Shown: positions 45,599 to 55,516 of the stretch, piece by piece
Position numbering within the stretch: position 1 is the first letter of the stretch
How the letters are laid out: every line of letters begins with the position of its first letter
DNA from: Trichobilharzia regenti
Taxonomy: Eukaryota > Platyhelminthes > Trematoda > Strigeidida > Schistosomatidae
Length of the DNA: 64,000 bases
Direction of reading: 5' to 3'
Assembly (NCBI GenBank): GCA_944472135.2
Contig: OX235263.1
Span: 15,607,517-15,671,516 of the forward strand
The notes under the pieces: generated by a model
The model's database searches: none
What the model was told of the DNA's origin: nothing
What the model saw: the letters and a program-made list of their open reading frames with translations, nothing else
Translations under genes and position numbers: made by a program

Positions 45599-46221
45599 TG
45601 CCTGGGTCATGAAAGAGACGTGGCGCCATGGAAGCAGACAAAAAGATAAGTAAACATGAGTTGCCTGTTAATCGTAATGATGTTCAGCATGATGAGTCTG
45701 ATGTTTACGCTCCGCGGTTTAGGGATAGCAGTGCATTAAGGCTTTGCAAGTTCGAACCTCGGTATTTTGATGGAAACTCAGCCGACTACCCAAAGTTTAT
45801 CAACGAGTTTGAGGGCATATTGAAGGGGTTTGCAATATATGACGAAATGAAGTTAATGTATTTGTTGAGGTTTTGTACTGGAGTTACTGCAAGAGCTATA
45901 CAGCGCTGTCAGTTCATGTCCCCCAACGAAGGACATAGTGAGGCGAGGCGTATCCTGCGTCAAACGTTTGCAAGACCTTCAATGATAGTAAGGAATGTAT
46001 TCAAGGCTGTTAAAGGTAATGGTAGTCAATTGCAAGATGAATCCAAGGCACTCTCTGAGTTCCTACATAATCTGATGACTTATATATATTTATTCCTATC
46101 TATGTAGGACAAACCAGTTGTAAAGGCATGGATAAGTACGTTGGATAAGAATACGTTGATTTCCACGAATTGCATGGGTGATGTGAACTCAAGTTCTGTC
46201 CTAGAGGTAATAGAGAGACGC
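45599..46221 (+). pseudogene. BEL/Pao gag, N-terminal fragment (element A)
   Basis: Plus-strand gag starting MPGS followed by an in-frame TGA, then open from 45628 (MEADKKISKHEL). It includes CKFEPRYFDGNSADYPKFIN and MKLMYLLRFCTGVTARAIQR, the DUF1759-type core of BEL/Pao Gag, closely similar to the minus-strand gag at 47726-49693. Around 46090-46135 an X-like segment (ATGTAGGACAAACCAGTTGT) is inserted; then NCMGDVNSSSVLEVIERR resumes. The frame is cut at 46221 by the LTR of element B. Upstream no LTR is recognised. Confidence 0.8.
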
Positions 46222-46580
46222 TGCCAGCCACGTCCCGTAAAACGTTAATGACCAGCTCTTTATGCACTCAGGCTCACGCTGTTCCTTGAAGTTTCTCAGA
46301 AACGCTTAGTAATAACGGACGCAAAAACCAAAACACAAATTGGCGACTCGAGGATTCTTTATTGTAACACCAACATATAAACAATGTTATAACTAAGGTC
46401 TGTGAACAAATACTACAATAATGAATCACAATATTACTTCTGAGAGTTGTCTTCTGACTTCTTTCTGAACAGAAACCAATGGGACGATGACTGTCATATT
46501 GATGCCTCCGCGAAAATTGGGGAAGTTGGATTTGAGCAAACAACCATGAATTGATCGTTCAATCTTCAACTGCATTGACA
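46222..46580 (-). repeat. 3' LTR of element B
   Basis: 359 bp. On the minus strand it starts TGTCAATGCAGTTGAAG and ends near GGCTGGCA, with the AATAAAGAATCC signal. It is similar throughout to 49857-50226 and 51934-52298. Confidence 0.8.
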
Positions 46581-46585
46581 CTCCC

Positions 46586-46612
46586 CGTCAAAAAAGGGAT
46601 CCATCCCTTTTT
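46586..46612 (-). other. Hairpin next to polypurine tract, element B
   Basis: AAAAAAGGGATCCATCCC followed by TTTTTT forms an 11-bp stem directly beside the CTCCCCGTC (minus-strand GACGGGGAG) purine tract and the 3' LTR. Same layout at 51899-51933 and 52299-52325. Confidence 0.7.
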
Positions 46613-47261
46613 TCCATCACGACCAATACACGTTGACTTGGATGCCATTGCGAGAACCTGGGTCACACGGACCGAGCTGAAATGGAAAACAAACAGAAAA
46701 GCCAACACACCACAAGCATACCCACAGCACAATCTCACTCATCGACGACGACCTACGCCTTCCGGTTAAAGACATCCTCTTGACATCCTGCAACACAATC
46801 GTCACTTGCTAGAATGACTCTTGCATAACGCCACGTGACCATAGCACCACCTCATGATACTCCACGCACGTCCTCGTATCTACTCACTACCAATTACCAC
46901 TGCAATCGCTTGTCACTCATTCTGCCTCAGTTCTAGTCACGGTGACGTATGCAAGCCTCAGTCGTCTACACTCTCGCTCCTCGGCGTGTGGGACCGCCGC
47001 TCACAATTATCTCCGTAAGCATTTCATTCTAAGCAATGGCCTCCCCAGCGTATACGACCCATCTGCTCTCTCTAACATCAATCAATTCATTCACGAATGT
47101 AGAAGACTCGAAACAACTTCAGAAGTAATCACGACGAAAATTTTAACAAAATTACGCAATAACAACAAGATACGAAAACAACAAGTAAACACAATGAATC
47201 CAAAACACCAATTGATATGACACACCACACACATATACAAACAGTACACATAACCTCGCAG

Positions 47262-47735
47262 ATCATGTCTTGATGGAATTCCTTTGAAGAATCGCAGGAC
47301 TTACACCAGTACGCCTACAACCCTTCTCAGGTTGACGATTGTAAGTTGTGGAATGTCCGGACACAAACAAGATTAACCAACAATTACAATAATTGGAACT
47401 CACACAAATATTTAACACAAACATATGTACAATCAATACATCAAATGTTGTGGATTCTGCCTTGACGAACTACCCTTGAAGAACTGTAGGACTTACAGCA
47501 GTACGCCTACATTCCTTCTCAGGTTGATGATCCAAGTGGAAGTCGTCCGGACACAAACAGAATTACCAACAGCTAGATGACAGATGATATCAATTCAGTA
47601 TATACAATATGAACATATGTACAAAATCACACCCCAAGTTCGAGGGACTGCTCTTTGATGCGCTACCCTTTGAAGAATTGTAGGACTTACAGCAGTACGC
47701 CTACAACCCTTCTCAGGTTGACGCCCTAGGTTGGA
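47262..47735 (-). repeat. Three tandem repeats of about 193 bp
   Basis: The anchor AGTACGCCTAC recurs at 47310, 47502 and 47696 (spacing 192 and 194), each with CTTACA before and CTTCTCAGGTTGA after, and a CCGGACACAAACA block about 35 bases further in the first two. Element A carries only two units (50996 and 51192). Confidence 0.85.
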
Positions 47736-49693
47736 AAATCGTCGCAGAGTTCATTTGCTGACTTCCTTCTATCAGCTATATCCTCAAATCTGAACGGTAA
47801 CACGCTCATGTCATTGTATCGTAAAATATAGATGACGAACAAACACACGACGTATCTGGTCAACCAAGCGTAGACACAGAGTAATTTACACCAAAGATAA
47901 TAGCATTCAAATAGTAACTTGAAACTAGAAATGCCTTTATTCATGCAAGTCAATTTAACAATTACTCTCTCGTTTACACTTGGCTTATCCTCACTAAACT
48001 GAGCAATATCTTTCGTCTTTTCAAACGCACCAATACTATCATAGTCATTGCACAAGATACTTGAGTTGATGGGCATCTGTTTCATTGTGGATGACAACAT
48101 CAACGACAACTGATTAATACCGGTTGATGAACTTAGCGGTGGATCAGAAGCTGTTGTTGTTCGGCTTTCAGAAAGTTGTCTAACTGCAAGATTACCACCA
48201 CTGCTGTCTTTCACTACTAGTTCGGGTTTAGCACTAGCATCTGATGATAGGTGGGCTACACGCTGATCAATTACGCTGACGGTCTCACAAGTATCCATAC
48301 CTTCTGCAACTGCAACTGCATTCAATCCTACTTCACGTTGTAGTTGTACAGAACCTTTATTTAACTTAGCAGTAGTAGGCATATCCCTCATTTCATCATG
48401 ATCAACCAAAGACAAATCTGCACTATTATGATCATTATCACAAATATTCAATTTACCGTCATCTATCTGGTCGACTTCATCATTTTCAAACTCTTTAATA
48501 ACAGAAGTAGACAATTTTGGTTCCTCCTCACAAACCCTTAGAGGTTTTATATCTTCACTCTGACTAGTAATACCTTGTAAACTTGTGGAGTCAGAACTGC
48601 ACTCTGAAGCAGTAACTCTATTCTGTGACACTCTATTCAACAATGGCTTACCAGTTGCAACTACAGACTTCTTGACCGCACCGTTATCGTCACACAATTC
48701 GGAGTCAGACCTGGAGTTCACATTTAGCTTATCACTGAACTTGCTCACTGGTTCACAGTTCACTTCTGTATGCACCTCTTGCAAACGTGTAAAACACAAC
48801 CGTGTTTGTCTTGCATCTTGTAACTTATCTGTTGAGGATGTACTACGAAACCTGTTACACTCACTAGGTCTATATGCATTACTAGACATCATGGAGCCTT
48901 CTCGATATCCACCTCTCTGAGGCCTTTCCGTCATCAATGATTGCGTTTTGCCCACAGACTGCTCTATTCTAGGGGTGAGATTCAATATACTGGCAAACTT
49001 GCTCATAGATTGATTGACACTATCTTTTACCAGTTTCAGGATATCATCAAACTTTGGCTCGATACCCTCATCCTCCATACGGGAGCTCATCTTCACCCAC
49101 TTCCTTTGCAGTCGAGTAGGTAGGCGTCTTGCTATTACTTCTAGTATAAAACTCGAGTTGAGGTCACTCATGCAATTCATCGAAATCATTCCATTCTTGT
49201 AAATTAGCAAATTATCCAAAAACTCAGTGAGTGCCTGGGAGTCATCCTGTAATTGACCACCATTACCCTTAACAGCCTCGAATAATTTCCCTGCAATCAT
49301 CGAAGGTCTTCCAAACCTTTGACGTAATATGCTCATAGCCTCGTAGTAGCCCTCTTTTGGCTTCATAAACTTACAGCACTGTATAGCTCTTGCAGCAACT
49401 CCAGTGCAATACCTCATCAAATACATTAACTTCATTACATCAGTTAATAAAAAACCACTCAACATGATTTCAAATTCCCTTACAAACTGTAAATAATCAG
49501 CTGGGTTTCCATCAAAACACCGTGGTTCAAATTTAGGGAGTTTGATGTTCCTATTATCCCTGAACGGCGAAACAGTAACATCAACCATGTCATGCTTAAC
49601 ATCAGACACATCGTTACAATTAACAGACAAGTCACCATGACTTACTTTCCTGTTTGCATCCAAGACGCTCTGTCCCTTCTTTGACCCAGGCAT
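47726..49693 (-). CDS. gag: BEL/Pao-type Gag, 655 aa, uninterrupted
   Basis: Gag builds the particle that packages element RNA. The start chosen is the ATG giving MPGSKKGQ, since element A has MPGS at the matching place; the frame is open further upstream to about 49786. Residues about 65-230 hold the DUF1759-type core with LPKFEPRCFDGNPADYLQFV and LMYLMRYCTGVAARAIQCC. Near 278-312 lies a zinc-knuckle relic, LCFTRLQEVHTEVNC, where one expected Cys is Arg. The last third is acidic and unlike pol. Around residues 594-621 is a hydrophobic run (YYLWCKLLCVYAWLTRYVV). The stop coincides with the start of the tandem repeats. An intact 655-codon frame in an otherwise old element is notable. Confidence 0.8.
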   Translation of the reverse strand: MPGSKKGQSVLDANRKVSHGDLSVNCNDVSDVKHDMVDVTVSPFRDNRNIKLPKFEPRCFDGNPADYLQFVREFEIMLSGFLLTDVMKLMYLMRYCTGVAARAIQCCKFMKPKEGYYEAMSILRQRFGRPSMIAGKLFEAVKGNGGQLQDDSQALTEFLDNLLIYKNGMISMNCMSDLNSSFILEVIARRLPTRLQRKWVKMSSRMEDEGIEPKFDDILKLVKDSVNQSMSKFASILNLTPRIEQSVGKTQSLMTERPQRGGYREGSMMSSNAYRPSECNRFRSTSSTDKLQDARQTRLCFTRLQEVHTEVNCEPVSKFSDKLNVNSRSDSELCDDNGAVKKSVVATGKPLLNRVSQNRVTASECSSDSTSLQGITSQSEDIKPLRVCEEEPKLSTSVIKEFENDEVDQIDDGKLNICDNDHNSADLSLVDHDEMRDMPTTAKLNKGSVQLQREVGLNAVAVAEGMDTCETVSVIDQRVAHLSSDASAKPELVVKDSSGGNLAVRQLSESRTTTASDPPLSSSTGINQLSLMLSSTMKQMPINSSILCNDYDSIGAFEKTKDIAQFSEDKPSVNERVIVKLTCMNKGISSFKLLFECYYLWCKLLCVYAWLTRYVVCLFVIYILRYNDMSVLPFRFEDIADRRKSANELCDDFPT

Positions 49694-49856
49694 TGTTGAA
49701 CTTGACCCAATTCCAAAAAGTTCCAGATATTGCTTGTTCAAAGAGGACTTGACCGGCACCAGGAAAGATGAACGGTGACTATCCAAACTGTCACCAGCTA
49801 TCTGAATCCATCAGAGAATGTTTCCGCCGTCAGAAACTGACTTCACTGTCAGAAAC

Positions 49857-50226
49857 TGTCAGCCACGTCTCGTAAACCGTTAATGCCCAGCTCTTGCTAC
49901 GCCGGGACTCACGCTGTTCCTTGAAGTTTCTCAGAAACGCTTAGTAATAACGGACGCGAAACCAAAACACCGATTGGCTACTCGAGAATTCTTTATTGTA
50001 ACACCAACATATAGCCAACTTTATAATTAAGCTTTAACTAAGTTCTATGAACAAATATTATAATAATAAATCACGATATTACTTCTGACAGTTTTGGCCT
50101 GAATTCTTTCTGAACAGCGACCGATGAAACCATGACTAGTGTGTCGATGTCTCCGCGAAAATATAGGGAAGTTGGATTTGAGCAAACAACCATGAATTGA
50201 TCGTTTAATCTTCAACTACATTGACA
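49857..50226 (-). repeat. 5' LTR of element B
   Basis: 370 bp. Minus strand TGTCAATGTAGTTGAAG to GTGGCTGACA. It differs from the 3' LTR by many substitutions and small indels, so the insertion is not recent. A standard tRNA primer site directly after it was not recognised. Confidence 0.8.
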
Positions 50227-50793
50227 GCTGAAGTCGACCAGATAGACGACGGTAAGGCGAATATTTGTGATAATGGTCACGATACTGCACTTTTGTCTAT
50301 GGTTGCTGATGATGAGATGAGCGGAATGCCTACTTCTATTGAGTCGAACAAAGGTTCATTACAACTTGAACGTGCAGTAAAATTGAGAGGAAATGCGGTA
50401 GTAGAACGTATGGATACTCATGAGACCGTCAGTGTAATTGATCAGCGTGTAGCCCACCTATCATCAGATGCTAGTGCTAAACAGGAGCTAATAGTGAAAG
50501 ACAGCAGTGGTGGTAGTCTTGCAGTGAGACAACTATCTGAAGGCGGAACAACAACAGCTTCCGATCCACCGGTAAGTTCATCAATTTGTATCACTCAGTT
50601 GTCGTTGGTGCTGTCATCCAGAATGAAAGGGACCTCCATGAACTCACGTGTCATGTGCTTTGACTACGCTAGTATCGGTGCTTTTGAAAAGACGAAAGTC
50701 AATGGTCAGTTGATTGAGGACAAGCCAACTGTGTATGAGAGTGTAATTGTTAAACTGACTTGTAGGAATAAAAGCCTTTCAAGTTTTATTTGA
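50227..50793 (+). pseudogene. Gag C-terminal fragment of element A
   Basis: Reads EVDQIDDGKANICDNGHD, VIDQRVAHLSSDASAKQEL and IGAFEKTKVNGQ in parallel with residues 410-580 of Gag B. It stops at SLSSFI, where B continues into the hydrophobic run; the downstream sequence still matches in broken frames. Confidence 0.8.
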
Positions 50794-51933
50794 ATGTTAT
50801 TATCGTTGGTGCAAATTGCTCTGTGCCTACGCTTGATTTGTCAGATACGTCGTATGTTTGTTAGTCATCTACATTCCACGATACAATGTTATGGGCGTGT
50901 TGCCGTTCAGAGTTGAGGATATGGATGATGGAAGGAGGTCATCAAATGAACTCTGCGACGATTTTCCAACCTAGGGCGTCAACCTGAGAAGAGTTGTAGG
51001 CGTACTGCTGTTAGTCCTACAGTTCTTCAAAGGTAGTATATCGATGCGCAGTCCATCGTACTTAATGTGTTGTTTTGCACATATGTTCATGCTGTATACA
51101 TCGATTTGGTATCAACGTTCATCTATTTGTTGGTTAAACTTGTTTGTGTCGGGACATTTTTCAGCTCAGAATCGTCAACCTGAGAGGGGTTGCAGCCATA
51201 CTGGTGTAAGTCCTGCAATTCTTCAAAGGAATTACTTCGAGACATGATCTGCGAGGTTATGTGCAGTTTTTGTATAAACGTGTGGTGTATCATATCAATT
51301 GGTGTTTTTGGATTCACTTAATTACTTGTTGTTTTCGTGCCTTGTTGTTTCGTATAATTTTGCTAAATTATTCGTCGTACTAACTTCTGAAGTTGTTTCT
51401 AGTCTCCCACACCAGTGAATGAATTGATTGATTTTAAAGAGAGCAGATGGGTCGTATACGCTGGGGAAGCTAGCCTAGCGTTGTGAATGATATGCACACG
51501 GAGGTAATGATTAGCTGTGATCCCACACGCCGGGGAGCGAGAGTGTAGACGACTGAGGCTTGCATACGTCACCGTGACTAGAACTGAGGCAGAATGAGTA
51601 ACAAGCGATTGCAGTGGTAATTGGTAGTGAGTAGATACGAGGACGTGCGTGGAGTATCATGAGGTGGTGCTATGGTCACGTGGCGTTATGCAAGAGTCAT
51701 CCTAGCAAGTGACGATTGTGTTGCAGGATGTCGAGAGGATGTCTTTAACCGGAAGGCGTAGGTCGTCGTCGATGAGTGAGATTGTGCTGTGGGCATGCTT
51801 GTGGTGTGTTGGCTTTTCTGTTTGTTTTCCATTTCAGCTCGGTCCGTGTGACCCAGGTTCTCGCAATGGCATCCAAGTCAACGTGTATTGGTCGTGATGG
51901 AAAAAAGGGATGGATCCCTTTTTTGACGGGGAG
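50227..51933 (+). mobile_element. BEL/Pao element A, 3' internal part
   Basis: Continues element A on the plus strand after element B: gag C-terminal region (50227-50793), a decayed counterpart of B's gag end, two 193-bp-type repeats (about 50980 and 51175), then sequence matching B's 46590-47250 in reverse, the hairpin and the purine tract. As in B, nothing pol-like separates gag from the 3' LTR. Confidence 0.8.
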
Positions 51934-52298
51934 TGTCAATGCAGTTGAAGATTGGACGATCAATTCATGGTTGTTTGCTCAAATCCAACTTCCCCAATTT
52001 TCGCAGTGTCATCAATCCAGCAGTCATCGTCTCATCGTTTGTTGTTCAGTGGAAGACAGGAAACTATCTGAAGTATTATCGTGATTTATTGTTATAACAT
52101 ATATTCTAAGACCTTATGTGTATAACCCTATTTTTGGTTATATATTTGCGAAAGAATAAAGGATTCTTGAGCCGCCAATCTGTGTTCTGGTTTTTTCGCG
52201 TTGGTTAATAGAAAGTGTTTCTGAAAGTCTTCAGGGGACAGCGTGAGGTCCAGCGTAGTAAGAGCTGGACGATGACAGTTTCTCAGAGTTGGCTGACA
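51934..52298 (+). repeat. 3' LTR of element A
   Basis: TGTCAATGCAGTTGAAG to GTTGGCTGACA, 365 bp, with GAATAAAGGATTCTTGAG as polyadenylation region. Confidence 0.8.
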
Positions 52299-52325
52299 GG
52301 GATATATCCCTTTTTTTCTGGGAAG

Positions 52326-52665
52326 TGTCAATGTAGTTGAAGACTGAATGATCAATTCATAGTTGTTTTCTCAACACCAACCCTATGTTTGCGAGGCAGT
52401 CATCAATACTGCAGTCGTCGTTCCATCGTTCGCTGTTCGTTAGAAGGAGGAGAAATATATCAGAAGAGTTATTAGGATTATTTGTTTTGACATTTTTTCT
52501 TAGTCCTTGTGTATAATTAACTTATTTTTGGTTACAAATTGGCCAAGAATAAAGGACTCTCGAGTCGCCAGTCCGTGTTACGGTTTTTCGCGTTGGTTAT
52601 TGCGCTTAGTTCCTGAAAGTCTTCTAAGAGTTGTGTGAAGTCCAGTGTAGGTAAACCTGTAAATT
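52326..52665 (+). repeat. Second, tandem LTR
   Basis: TGTCAATGTAGTTGAAGAC begins another LTR copy only 27 bases after the first ends. The spacer GGGATATATCCC plus T run plus CTGGGAAG is the remnant of an internal hairpin and purine tract. The right end near 52665 is uncertain. Confidence 0.7.
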
Positions 52666-53429
52666 TGAAAGTTGTACTTTCTAGAGGCTCGCCAATAGAT
52701 AATCGATCAGTAGTGGAGGTCCCTTCGCAATACTGTTATTTTGTCGTTCAAAGGGAATTGTACATTCAGAGTACATTTCAGCAGTAATTTCTTTGAATAT
52801 GAGGTTGATAATCCAATGTTGAGGTGATTCTCTTCTCTCCCTCTCTCTCTCTATATAAATCAGACCGTTTTCATGGTCGGGACCCTGGGGAAAGGCGACT
52901 CAGTGTTGAAGGACCGATAAATTTCGTTAGAAATATTCAGGCCTTGAACTAGAGAGTTTCACGAAACGAACGTGTACATAATTATTTCCAGAATATCTGC
53001 CAGGCATTTCGCGACGGAGTGGTAACGTGGACCTGACATGCCCAGAATAGGAAAGGTGTGAGACCAGCCTTTTGTGTCTTCGGGAGTAGAAGATAGCTGT
53101 CTAGTCCTCGTTTTGGTCTTTTCATCAGTACTCACCCACCAGGGTTTGTCACAGCTTTGTTTGGAACAATTTACTTCGAATTTTTTCGATTCTGCAAATT
53201 CCTTTCTTCTGAGTGTTATTTCTGCAGTAGCTCCAATATTATTCAGACCGTATAATACGGAAATCGATTGTAGATTACGATTCGTAACGTACCAGCTGGC
53301 ACCTTAATAATATTTCACAAAGGAAGTGATTAAGTAGTTACCTGAAAATTATACATGTGAATCATGAGCCGAATAATGCCGATTTACGATAACTATTCCC
53401 AATATAACATAGATGTGACATCTAATAAA
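52666..53429. other. Intergenic stretch with a possible Sm-alpha remnant
   Basis: A CT-rich run near 52833-52850. Near 53095-53150 the minus strand has GGTGGGTGAGTACTGATGA, a Sm-alpha-like hammerhead side, without a proper GAAA side. No gene recognised. Confidence 0.4.
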
Positions 53430-53640
53430 CAATAATAATTTATATTTTCATATAAACATAAATGTGCATGAAAATGCATGCCATTTTTACAGGCACGATC
53501 AAGTATGGTATAATGTCAAATCTTAGATTGTCTACAAGTTAATAATGTTTCAACAGTTAAATATTTGATATATATTTATATATATAGTTACACTCATTGT
53601 CTGAACCAGGCCGTATAGTTATTGAGTTGTACACTGCTAG
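53430..53640 (-). repeat. X repeat, 3' end with terminal hairpin
   Basis: AATAATAATTTATATTTTCA, then CATGAAAATGCATGCC, ACAGGCACGATCAAGTA and GAACCAGGCCGTATAGTTAT, parallel to 40295-40495. Confidence 0.6.
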
Positions 53641-53876
53641 CAAAACTTTGATTTGTGAATGTAGAATTGAATGAAATGTGCAAATGGGCAAAAGGTTCAT
53701 TTTACGAACATCAAGGGGAGAAATTTTCTCCAAGTAGCTCGTGATAATTGACAAAAACTCCTTGTTATGAGAGAAGTAATGTAGTATCGTTGAGGAATCC
53801 TGCGTGGATGAACGCTGGAGTTATCTGAGTCGTTAGAGAAAGTCATCTTTGGTCACTTTGGCAAGGAGGAAAACAC

Positions 53877-54054
53877 AGATTTGGAAAGTGGCAACAAACA
53901 ACAAAGGGAATCTGGAGAAACGGAATAGAGAGAAAGTATATACAAGACAAACTGTGAAAGCGCTTGATTAAAACTGATGAGCAATGATTTATGGTCGAAA
54001 CGGCATCCCGTTGTTAATACTGTGTGTTATCAGAATAAATTTATCTAATACAGA
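53877..54054 (+). repeat. Left pseudo-LTR of Penelope-like element
   Basis: Begins AGATTTGGAAAGTGGCAACA and ends near TTATCTAATACAGA. It matches 58412-58597 with few differences over the first 130 bases. Confidence 0.8.
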
Positions 54055-54069
54055 AATAGCTCTGTGTTG

Positions 54070-54850
54070 ATACCTGTAAGCTGATAGAATAGAAGAGAAT
54101 AGTGACAAAGGTGATGAATCACTACAGAAGTGGACGATGGAAGTAAAAGCCAAGTTCAATATACAGTGCGCTGAAGCGGAAGTGAGTACCGTGAAAGACA
54201 AGAGGCGATTCTACGATACAACTGCAAATGAAGCAGAACAAACTGTAGGTAAGATGGGCTTAGGATCACTATCTCGGTTAACAAAGTGGCTATCCAGGAA
54301 GAGATCAATGGAAGACAGCGGAGGGAATCTAACTATCAAAGTGACGAAAGAGAGGATGTTTTGAATATTACTGAAAGCTATTGAAAGTCGGGAAGGCAGC
54401 AGGACCAGATGGGATTACCCCAGAAGTACTGAAAACAGATCGAGGGATTTCAGAAAATATGTTCACTCCATTCGATATCTATGTAATGAGGCCACATTTC
54501 AAGTAACCTACAAGAGGAAAGTTAGGTGTAACCCTCAAAGTGGAGACAAGAGAAAGATAAGGCTACCTGCGATCACAGATGATATACCTGATTGTGGTTG
54601 ACTGAATAACGTGGCGCGCCAAAGAGAGAGAGAACCGGAATGTGTTAGGCCGACAGGAAGTCTGTAGATTTGGACTTCACTGACGATTTATATATAGTGT
54701 CACGGAAACTAAAAGATCTGCAAGCGAAAAACAATAAGCCGGCAGAATAAGCGGCTAAGCAGAACTTCAAGTGAATGTGAGAAAGGAGAGATGATTTCTA
54801 ATTAACAACCAGAGGCACAAATCCCTATCAGAGGGAGGAGTTCTGGGAAA
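54070..54850 (+). mobile_element. Decayed LINE-B fragment inside the Penelope-like element
   Basis: [18 protein letters not shown] near 54390, CNPQSGDKRK-like and SVDLDFTDDLYIVSRKLKDL near 54670 show RT fingers and the DD box in broken frames. Confidence 0.55.
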
Positions 54851-55334
54851 GTCCCTTCGTCGATTAATGTACGCATAGAACTTCCGCACTGCGGTAGAAG
54901 TTAATTCTATGTCAGATAGTTTTACTTTAATAAAACGCTCTAAAAAGCGTGAGAGACAACAAAAACAGTGATTGCAGAGGCGCATAAGGGGGGCACAACA
55001 GTAGTTATGGACAAATCAGATTACATAAACAGGGTTAGCCAATATATTAAGACAGGTTCGTATGGGGAAATTAAAAAAACCTGTGAACACTATTATGAAG
55101 AAAATCAAAAGATTTACTAGTGATCTAGTGAGCCACATAAAGTCATCCTTGGGTGAGTAAAAATTGTTTTATCTTATGCATAAAACTAATAATCCTGGTA
55201 GAATATATGGGACTGTAAAGATTCAAATGGCAGAATATCCCATCAGGGCAATAGTTGACTTCAGGAATATCCCGACGGACGAGTTAGCTAAATATTTAGC
55301 ATTTATATTATGCCCTAATAGAGATAGGCCGAAT

Positions 55335-55392
55335 TCTAATAATAATTATGTATATTTTCATTTAAGCATATAAATTTACATGAAAATGAATG
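55335..55392 (-). repeat. Short X copy inside the Penelope-like RT
   Basis: TAATAATAATTATGTATAT, then TTACATGAAAATGAATGC. AATTC stands on both sides, a possible target duplication. The RT frame can be followed across it. Confidence 0.55.
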
Positions 55393-55516
55393 CTAACTAA
55401 TTCCCAAGAAACGAATCAGAAACTGGAGGAAATCCATTTCGATAAAGATGAAAAATTGATTAGTATTGACATAACCACTCTGTATACTAATATTCCCATT
55501 AATACAATCCTGGAGT

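Larger units (their letters stand above)
46222..50226 (-). mobile_element. Pol-less BEL/Pao-type LTR retrotransposon (element B)
   Basis: A 4.0-kb minus-strand element with a 5' LTR (49857-50226), one long gag ORF (47726-49693), three tandem repeats of about 193 bp, about 0.6 kb of other sequence, a hairpin plus purine tract and a 3' LTR (46222-46580). No protease, RT, RNase H or integrase sequence is present between gag and the 3' LTR. It sits inside element A, which runs in the opposite direction. No 5-bp target duplication is seen and about 220 gag codons of A are missing at the joint, so insertion was accompanied or followed by loss. Confidence 0.8.

Noticed and set aside
47262..47735. 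CRISPR-like array
   Set aside because: Only three imperfect units of about 193 bp inside a eukaryotic LTR element; no spacers.
48585..48920. Plus-strand ORF of 111 codons
   Set aside because: Lies fully inside the minus-strand gag of element B and has no family features.
49787..49860. tRNA primer-binding site for element B
   Set aside because: Only a 7-base TGGTGAC resemblance, about 60 bases away from the LTR end; too short and misplaced.
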